64,000 nucleotides of DNA from Certhia americana (taxonomy: Eukaryota; Chordata; Aves; Passeriformes; Certhiidae). The notes beneath the pieces were generated by a model. That model was not told the origin of the DNA. It did no database searches and saw nothing but the letters and a program-made list of their open reading frames with translations. A program made the translations under genes and the position numbers. The DNA lies in NCBI GenBank assembly GCA_018697195.1, contig CM031857.1:95334966-95398965 (forward strand), written 5' to 3'. Shown here piece by piece: positions 53,578 through 61,378 of the stretch (position 1 is its first letter; every line of letters starts with the position of its first letter).

Positions 53578-56500
53578 GTGCCCAAAGGAAATCATTCAAG
53601 AACTAGAAATAAACTTGCTTCATGATATACAGTCTATTAGTACTTACTTGATGACTTTTACAAAAATATGCCATATATCTCTCACGGGAAGGAAGAAGAA
53701 AAGTAAGAACACATTTCTAAAAGAAACCAGTTATTATATAAAACAATAGCTTGGAAAAGTACTTGAGAAAGAGAAATGTACACTTAGACAAAAGTTTTTC
53801 CAAAATGCAGCGTCAGATACACTTCCAAACTACTACTGAATATGGTATTCATTATAAGAGGAATAAAACAATTATTGAAAGCTGCACAAGAACAGAAAAC
53901 GTACATGGAGACAGCAACAATTGATACTGTCAACAGTATGCAATCCTTCAAGAAACAAAATATTGGCAAAAAAAAAAAAAAAAGTTGGAAAACATTTTTA
54001 GCCATTAAAAAAAAGAGCCACATTCTTCACCAGTTACTGAAGCAAAGGAAGCAAAAAACAGAGGTAAAAAATACATATGGTTTTCCCCAAAGTACTAAAA
54101 AATATCTTGATGAAGGTTAACACTACCTCAACAAGCCTTAGATCAGAACTATTTTTTCTGTTATTATTATCAAAGAGGGGCGAAAAGGGATAAGTCAAGG
54201 TCATGAGCCTCTGACAGAATCATTTTAAGCCACAAAAATTATCCTGGCTATATAATCTTGTGAAAGAAATTAGTATTAACACAAAGATGGACATAAACAC
54301 ACAATCGGAGAAGCAACAATCACTAGAAGTTATGTACTTCATGCCAGAAATGCCCATAATGAATGCAATAAAATTTGAAAGGAGAAGATATTTGGCTTAA
54401 TTGCTTTTGTATTTTTAGTTAACATAGTTTCTGGTCTTAAAAGCAGCAATGGTCATACTGGGAAAATTACCATGGTTATTAAGGTCTGTTGCCAATATAA
54501 AAGAAAAAAAATTAAAATAATAACAACCGTAATCATGCCTCCTCTTCCTCCTGGCATTATAAGTATAAATGCCAGTATTCAAGAGCAGGATTGCATATAC
54601 CAGCAGAATTTAGAGACCAGAAACCACCCTGCCCAAATTAAGATGTTCTGAAAAATTTCACTCTCAAGAGCTCAACTAGCCAACTCACAACAAGGCTACA
54701 TGAACGAATAACAGCTACTCAGAACAAGAGCTGCAGAGCTGGGTCCAAGATGGTACAGAGTGCAACTATTACCATGTCGTATATGCAGTATAATAAATCC
54801 AGGGTTGCTAGTGCTGGCTTTCTTCTTAAGTAAGAAGAAAATTGGAATACAGCAGCTAGAAATTATATTATTATAATGGAAAAGTCTATGCACCTTTTCT
54901 TAGTGTGAAATTCTGTTCCATTTATGACTCTTTATTATTTACATTCAAACCAAAATAATTGTAACTTTATACACAAAACAGTTTACGTACACAACAAATC
55001 CTTATCAGCGACAAACAGATTTAAAATTTGCTTTTAGGCATAGAAAGAGAACAATTTTTTATAAATGGTCAAACTGCTGTATGCACCTCTAAAATCACTA
55101 AACAGAATCTTTACACTCCCAGCATTTTCAAAACATATCTCTCCACATACTACAGGCTCTCTATAAAATTGCAAGTGTGTAACAGTCAGAAAACAAAGCC
55201 ACATTATTAAAAGAGAAATTGGAAAACTCTTGGGATTAACTGGTTCGGCATGTGGTTTCTCTTTTTTTTCTTTTTACTTTATAACCAATGCTTTAGGTCT
55301 AATAAATAAGCACCAAAAATACACTGCATTTGTGTGTAATTTCTGTGCGGTATTAAAATCAAATCATGGATCTTTCAGCTTGGGAGCATTCCTTGGTTAA
55401 TTTCTCAAGATGAAAAAATTATCGTTGTTAATGCTGCCCATGGCATTTTGAAATGTGGTAGCCACTACAGAAATCAAAACCAAAACCCGCAAAAAAACCC
55501 CAACACTCTGTTGAATGCTGCTGCTGAATGTAGAATGAAATCTGATTCTGGATTATTCTAACCACAAATAACAAGCAATCATTTGGATGGGCAATTAGCA
55601 AATCAATCAAGGGAATAACAGAAGTCAGACTCTGGGTTAGTATGTTTGTTATATTCTTGCCAAAATTTCTCTTGCTGTTAAATTAAAATGTTAGCTTTCA
55701 AGCATATGACAAATCTTATTTACTGTCTTTATGGTTAGTTAATTCTCAATGAGGAGCTGTTTTACTTATGTCCAAGATTTGCTCATGAAGCATCTACAGG
55801 GTGTTTTAATCTAATAATATCCTTAATCTCTTTACTTTTGCAACAAATTTCAAATACTGAACATAGAGGCCAGAGAATATTCTCTTCCCTCTTTGTTCCC
55901 AGAATCAGATGGAAAGTGAGAAAGTAAGTTTCCACTACGCAGAAGCAGAAAATAGGCTTACAAAGATTGCCAGGTTATAGCCTAAGAAGATTAATTCCTC
56001 CACTTAAGGCATAACATGAACCAATCTAGAGAGGACTGACGTTTAATTGAATTCGTGTTACTTGCTTGGATGCAGAAGAAATAGGAAGCTGTTTTAAATA
56101 AAAGACAACAGGCACGTAAGCAAATTCCAGCATGGAACTCTCATCAGTTTTCTTGGAACAACCATCTCCTAGGCAACTTGTGCATATAATGAAAGTAAGA
56201 GTACATTTTTTACTTCTGACCTTGTGACAATGAGTACATAACACTGGGGAGAAAGAAAACATGCTGAAATTCTTGTGAATCTCACAACACTACAACGAAT
56301 TTAACTGCAAGCTAATTTCTTCATATTATAGACCAGAGATGACCTGTCTGGCCAGCCATGCAGAAGTGTCTTAAAAGTGGCACAAAACACAGTGGTCTTC
56401 ACACAAAGGAGACAGCGGCTACAAAAACAGAAACTTCTGATCCCCAGTTGCCTTAACTGCTTTTCATCCCTCTAGAAATGGTCACAAGCTGACATACCTG

Positions 56501-57590
56501 TGCCTGTACATGACACGACTGAGTTATGGAGAAGGTGGCTTGCAAAACTAAGCTGCCTTAGGAACCATCTCTTATACTGATTTATCTCACGTAAAGATTG
56601 TTTTCCAACACTAAGGGGCACTTGCAAGGATAGTAATTTACATAAAATAATCCCTACTCCTAGCAGAAATTTAAACAAATACATGACTAAACTTCCTATA
56701 CTAAAGTGCCATGTTCTTTGCACGTTAGTTCAGCTCTAGTTCAGCTTTAAGCACAGTGCTAAGAAACATCTCACCTTTGCAGCCATTTTCCTAAGTTCAT
56801 TTGTCAGTTGGGAAAGGTTAATATTATACATGCAGCTTGTAGAGAATTTTAAATGTTTTCAGCCCCCTATAAGTTTAAGCACAGATCAACAAAGGCAACA
56901 TTCAATCCTATTTGTGTTTTGGTAGTATGGTAGCCATTGGCTACAATTATATAACAAAACCACTTGTCATAGCTCAAAAAATAAACTTATGCAGTAAATT
57001 TTTAAGATAGATCCTTGCAGGGCATTAATCTAGTTGTATATTTTGTACAAGTTAAATTGATTTTTCCTTCTCTATCTTTAGCATTGATTTTCTATGGTTT
57101 TACAATATGCTAAAATTCCAGGATCCAAACTGTACAACTATAACAGGATTTATTTAGGTATCAAATATCCAGTTTCTGTTGTGGTTGTGCAGTTGTTGTT
57201 GTTGCTATTATCTGTTAACCCTGTACTATGTGTTGGATAAGTGCACATATAAGTAGGTTTAATATTTTTAACTATATCGCATACTAGCAGTCAGAACAGT
57301 GTTCTTCTGTAGGAGCAAACTACCACATTTTAAGAAAAAGCAATCTACTATTCTGACTGTTTAATGCTATTATTTGTGATAGGAGATCAAGTCGAAATTT
57401 AACTTAAGAAATGTAATGCTTTAATTGAAGTGCTGGGGGGGTTGTTGCAGTGTTTTCATTGTTGTTTATTTGGGTTTTTTTTTTTGAGAAAGTACAGCAG
57501 TACAACAAAAATTAAGATGTAGCTACTCCTTTTCTTGTGGTTTCTAAACAGTGCACCACTAATCAACTATGCTAATTGATGAAGCTGCAT

Positions 57591-58137
57591 GAGAGGGTGA
57601 CCAGTCACTGGAACAGGCTCCTCCAAGCAGTCATCGTGGCACCAAGGCTGTCAGAGTTCAAGGAGCATTTGGACAAGACTCTTAGTCTTCTGGTTTAGTT
57701 TCCAGAAGTCTTGCAAGGAGCTGGACTCAATGATCCTTATGTTTTGGAAAGAGATGGGATGGAGCTGAGCTGTGGCTGTGGCACGTACCTGCAGGAGCAC
57801 ATGGCTGCAGAAAGGAGCACAGGGCAGCACAGAGCTGACCTGACCTTGGCAGGAGGTGTCACACATTGAGCCCTACCTTGAGCAGCCTGCAGGAAGCTGA
57901 CAGACAGGTGAACAGAGCGTGATCACCCCACAGAAGGACATTCAGAAAGCGTGTTGCTGACTTGGCAACGTGGAATAGGTCACACAGTGAGAATTACCAT
58001 GTAAGGAAATACTGTACCTTGAAAAGCGTATAAAACCAGCTCGTTTCCTTGAATAAAGGATTCAGATTCCCTGCCCATCTAAGTCCTCATTCACATTATG
58101 TGTCCCTCTAACCTGAGAAATTCTACTATTCTATGTA
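57591..58137 (+). mobile_element. CR1 LINE 3' tail split by solo LTR A
   Basis: The left block (57,591-57,739) has GAGAGGGTGACCAGTCACTG, CACCAAGGCTGTCAGAGTTC and CAAGGAGCTGGACTCAATGA. The right block (58,096-58,137) has TGTCCCTCTAACC followed by ATTCTACTATTCTATG, the CR1 end. Together they make one sense-orientation CR1 3' end interrupted by the LTR. Confidence 0.85.
57740..58095 (+). mobile_element. Solo LTR copy A (356 bp) inserted in a CR1 tail
   Basis: Plus-strand LTR running from TGTTTTGGAAAGAG to CATTCACA, with an intact TATAAAA (58,029-58,035) and AATAAA (58,052-58,057). It is homologous along its length to the inverted copy at 53,218-53,577. It interrupts a CR1 3' tail: GGACTCAATGATCCTTATG lies on the left, and TTATGTGTCCCTCTAACCTG plus the CR1 terminal repeats on the right. 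TTATG is present on both sides, but a clean 6-bp duplication directly at TG...CA is not seen, so the exact ends are uncertain by a few bases. Confidence 0.82.
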
Positions 58138-59801
58138 TAACAAAGCAGGATGCAACTGCTGTACATTAGCACAGAGTCAGGTTTTTCTGTTACAGTGGGA
58201 GTTTCCTATAAAAAAGAAGCCCTTCAATTAATTTTACCTACTATAAAATGAGATATCTAGAGGTACTGTTACATACTTCACTTACTAAATGAGTGCACTG
58301 CTTTACAGTGCTAACTTCCTGGCAACTGGAACAACGCCAAACTCCCTAAGGTTTCATCCAAGAGCTCAAAGGGAAAGATTAGGTAATTAAAAAAAAGAGT
58401 AGATTGCATCAATTAGAAATAAAGAAAAACAGTGTTAGATAACCTTTGAAACAACGATACAGGAGGACTCTGAATGAAAGGGTATTTCCACAGGCAGTTC
58501 AGAGGCAAGTAACTTCAGTGTTGAAAGTAAGCTGAGATACCAAGGTGGGACTCAAGGACAACTTAATCAGTTTCAATTATATTACAGGGTGAGGGAGAAG
58601 ATAAAATATCAGTTGATCAGATTCAGCAACACTTTCACACAGCCAAGCATTAGCCAGTAAAGTATGGGATGCAGGTTCTATAGGGTAACACTTATAATGT
58701 TCCCAAAGTCAAGAACCTTGTAAATACCTCAGACCTCATTTAAGGATTTTACACTCACAAAGATTTTGGAAATCTATCAGAAGCTATCCTTCCTTCCTTA
58801 AGAAGCAAATATGTCAATTACAAAAAGCAAGTTCATGGTACATTACATCAGATGAATTTAATGCTCAATTATTGTCATCATTTATAGATCAATTTATATT
58901 TGTTCTGTAGAATCAGTAGGGTTTAGGTGAAAATACCTAATAATAGTCACTACTGTGTTGGGAAACATTTTTACAAAACCTGGAGTTTCAGATTCTAAAA
59001 ATTGCAACCAACTATGGGGGCATTTAAAAATGTTAGTAATAATAGATATTCAATGCCAAAACTTTTATTTGTGCTCTTTTAAAGGAAGTAATTTTGGGCC
59101 TATTTCTGTAGCTTCTTGAAATACGTATGTTATTCATTTTATCACCTCCAATGAACATTATGTGGCACCTTAAAAAATCTCAAAAGAAATTGTCATAAAG
59201 AAACAAGGTTCTTATGTAGGTTAACATAAATATGACCATTTGTCTCATTCAAAACATTTACAGTAGATAGGTTGGGCAGAATGAATCTAATTTGTCTATG
59301 CCTTTTATCATTCTTTCCCACAACTTATTCCAAATTTCTTGAAATATTTAGGACTCTTGGGAAAGTCTAAGCAGTCTCCTGACTGCGTTTTTGCCTCCCA
59401 AGGGTCACTGCTCACCACAAAACAAATAGGTTCAGCAAAAATGTTAAAGGTTTCATAGCATTCAGAGGGTGAAACATACTAAAGTCCTCTGAAATGAAGA
59501 GCATGTTATGAAAATCACCAGCGTCACTTTTGCTCCTCTACTGGAAGACACTTGAAGAGTATATTCAGTCTAACTCTTTGCAGCTGAAAGATTTCTGAAA
59601 TACAATAGACACTTAATATGTAACTTTTTTAAATAGAAGAAATCACATACATGTATCATTATCAATACTGTCCTGTTAAGGTGAATCTTGTCTATGTGAA
59701 GCAGATTCCCACCTTCTGACACAGAGCAGTATTAACTAACAAAACCTTTCATGAAACTTTTAAGAATGAAATTAAAACAACTGGTTCTGGATTATAGGAG
59801 T

Positions 59802-59850
59802 ACATACACACACACGTCTGTGTGTCTGTGTGTCTTTGTGTGTGTGTGTA
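59802..59850. repeat. CA-rich then TG-rich microsatellite
   Basis: ACACACACACACG is followed by GTCTGTGTGTCTGTGTGTCT and a TG run. The two halves are complementary and could pair as a hairpin. Confidence 0.9.
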
Positions 59851-60169
59851 TCCCCAGGCTATTTGAGACTCCAGTGATGAAGTTGAAAATGCAGCTAAAA
59901 TAACTCAATCACTGTTTTGCCATTTTTGTTTTAAAAAGTAAGCGTGGATCACCTTCACCTCTTATAGCCCTGAAGGAGGTGAAAGTGCACATTTCTTGGA
60001 ATCACAGTGTAATTCATCAGACTTCACAGCAGTCTTCCCAGAAACTGCCCAGAAAATAATTTAGCTTTTGCAGAAAGAAGGCACATACCTCCAGTTCACA
60101 CCTTTTAAGGGTTCACCTACATCCAGAACTGTTTCCTGTGTGGTAACTCACATGGATTATTTAAAAAAC

Positions 60170-60180
60170 TACGTCACGTG
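60170..60180. promoter_or_regulatory. Overlapping CRE-like and E-box motif
   Basis: TACGTCACGTG combines a CRE-type TACGTCA with a palindromic E-box CACGTG. It lies about 730 bp inside PUDP intron 1, just outside the CpG island. GTCACGTG also resembles sites bound by MiT/TFE or USF factors. It may be regulatory, but single motifs this short occur by chance. Confidence 0.3.
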
Positions 60181-60908
60181 CCAAAATACTCCCTTACTCC
60201 TCAGCAGAGGGTCCCGATTCAGCGAAAAGTTAAGATCAGACTTAAAATCTGTCCTAATTATAAAGACTATTCAAACCTCAAGATCCAATCGAGCTGTAGC
60301 ACGGAAAGTGTCAGATTACAACACAACCCTGCAAAGCAGAAAGTATACTTGATACCAAAACTAAGGGAAGACTCTCAGAGCGGTTCCCAGGCTCTTCTGC
60401 TGGAGAAGGGATCTCTAAACGCCGCCAAGCCCTGCTCTGCCCCCCGAGGCTCGGTGCTCCCTGCCTTCGGGCAGTGGTGCGCCGGGGGTCCCTGCAGCAC
60501 TCTGCCAGCCCCTTCTCCTATCCAGCCCCGCTGGCTCCGGATCTGTGACTTTAAGGCGAAATCTGCCCCCGAAAGGCAGCAAGTAGCGGAAGGAGGAGAA
60601 GGAATTAATTCGTTTCCTGTTGCTTTAATCCCTTCACTCTAGTTTTAGCAGTGCCGCCCCGGGGCGTTCTGGCTGCTCGCCCGGAGCGAGGAGGCCGTGA
60701 ATGAGCAGCCCGGGCCGCTCAGGCAGCGGGAGGCGGAGGGGACGGGAAGGGAAAGGAAAGGAAAGGAAAAGAAAGAAGCTGCCCGCCGCCAGCTACGGCC
60801 CCTCGCTGTCCGGGCAGGCGGGCCGGGCCTGGCGGCGCGGTGAAAGCCACCAGTGCGGGGCGGAGCGGGGGCCCGGCTGTGGAGGGAAGAGGGGCTCAGG
60901 CTACGCAC

Positions 60909-61005
60909 CCAGCAGCAGCCCGTCCATGTCAAAGATCAGGTGAGTGACCGGGCGCAGCGCGGCCGCCGAGCAGCAGGAGGAGGAGGAGGAGGAGGAAGCG
61001 GCCAT
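60909..61005 (-). CDS. PUDP: PUDP exon 1 (start codon to first splice donor)
   Basis: This is the first coding exon of pseudouridine-5'-phosphatase, a cytosolic HAD-family enzyme known to remove phosphate from pseudouridine 5'-monophosphate. Read on the minus strand, the ATG at 61,005-61,003 has a good context (GCC before, G after). It gives 32 codons plus one base, ending [14 protein letters not shown]. This matches the start of vertebrate PUDP and carries HAD motif I, DxD, with Asp26 as the predicted nucleophile and Asp28 as the predicted acid/base. The donor is G|GTGCGT at 60,909/60,908, and the split codon G|AT restores the expected Asp33 with exon 2. Before PVTH lies a 19-residue leader with seven consecutive Ser codons (TCC), then CCSAAALR. 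The human protein has only a short leader there, so this one is about 12 residues longer. The exon sits in a CpG island. The identification is very secure; use of this ATG is likely but inferred. Confidence 0.93.
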
Positions 61006-61121
61006 GGCGAGGCAGAGCAGCCGAAGCGCAGCAGGGTCGGAGGCAGATGCAGGCCGCGTGGGGCGATACTGGCCGGGCCGGGAGCAGCGCGGGGACGGGA
61101 GGCGGTTTTGTCAGCACCCCG

Positions 61122-61127
61122 GGGCGG
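61122..61127. promoter_or_regulatory. GC box (Sp1-type) upstream of PUDP
   Basis: A GGGCGG core lies in a CCCCGGGGCGGGCC context about 117 bp upstream of the PUDP start codon, at the outer edge of the CpG island. This is the usual place for Sp/KLF factor binding in TATA-less promoters. Function is inferred from motif and position only. Confidence 0.45.
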
Positions 61128-61229
61128 GCCGGGACGGGCCAGCGGGACCTTTGGTCTGTTTTGTTCTACTTTTTAAACGAAGGCCATTTCTCTTCTTGGA
61201 GCCTCTTCTCTTGCAGAACAGCGCTTCTT

Positions 61230-61378
61230 GCCCAGAGAGGTTGTGGAGTCTCCCTCTCTGGAAACCATCTGGATGCAGTTCTATTCAGTGTCCTCTGGGA
61301 TGACCCTGCTTAAGCAGGGAGGTTGGACCAGACGACCCACGGTGGTCCCTTCCACCCAGATCTATTTTGTGATTCCTG
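61230..61378 (+). mobile_element. CR1 LINE 3' tail next to the PUDP promoter
   Basis: Sense CR1: AGAGAGGTTGTGGAGTCTCC, CTGCTTAAGCAGGGAGGTTG, GACCAGACGACCCACGGTGG, TCCCTTCCACCCAGATC, then TTTTGTGATTCCTG. It begins about 225 bp upstream of the PUDP start codon, at the edge of the CpG island. Confidence 0.85.

Larger units (their letters stand above)
35026..60908 (-). other. PUDP: PUDP intron 1
   Basis: About 25.9 kb of AT-rich non-coding sequence between PUDP exons 1 and 2. No other coding exon was recognised. It contains a 28-T tract (36,833-36,860), the N gap at 39,394-39,403, ERVL-like and nested LTR sequence (43.08-44.44 kb), a CR1 piece (45.85 kb), an LTR-like segment (46.9-47.56 kb), the paired inverted solo LTRs (53.2 and 57.7 kb), a CR1 tail (57.6 kb) and a CA/TG-rich repeat (59.8 kb). 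In 35.1-36.8, 37-39.3, 39.4-43.0, 47.6-53.2 and 58.2-60.1 kb I see nothing beyond ordinary intronic DNA. Confidence 0.85.
1..61005 (-). other. PUDP: PUDP gene span (3' end outside window)
   Basis: The three exons lie in transcription order on the minus strand, and all junctions keep one reading frame. Intron sizes are about 25.9 kb (35,026-60,908) and 11.7 kb (23,073-34,806), and the third intron exceeds 22.8 kb. Intact splice sites and the lack of stops argue for a live gene rather than a retrocopy. The terminal exon and 3' UTR are presumed to lie left of position 1. I looked for the reverse complement of the family's VFEDAPNG and C-terminal blocks in 1-22,842 by eye without success, so a very diverged exon could have been missed. 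Confidence 0.85.
60415..61145. promoter_or_regulatory. CpG island / PUDP promoter region
   Basis: GC- and CpG-rich block of about 0.7 kb standing out sharply from the AT-rich surroundings. It contains PUDP exon 1, the presumed 5' UTR and the start of intron 1. GC boxes (GGGCGG or its complement) are visible near 60,857 and at 61,122-61,127, the latter about 120 bp upstream of the PUDP ATG. No TATA box is evident, as expected for a housekeeping CpG-island promoter. A purine-rich (GGAAA)n-like stretch lies at about 60,741-60,775. Exact transcription start sites cannot be read from sequence. Such islands are often bidirectional, but no plus-strand partner gene is proven here. Confidence 0.85.

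Noticed and set aside
53218..58095. A complete provirus bounded by the two related LTRs
   Set aside because: The LTRs are in inverted orientation, each has its own insertion site, and no gag/pol/env-like frames lie between them.
60178..61313. Several overlapping plus- and minus-strand frames in the CpG island (up to 154 codons)
   Set aside because: GC-rich DNA lacks stop codons by chance. None shows a domain, and they overlap PUDP exon 1 or its promoter.
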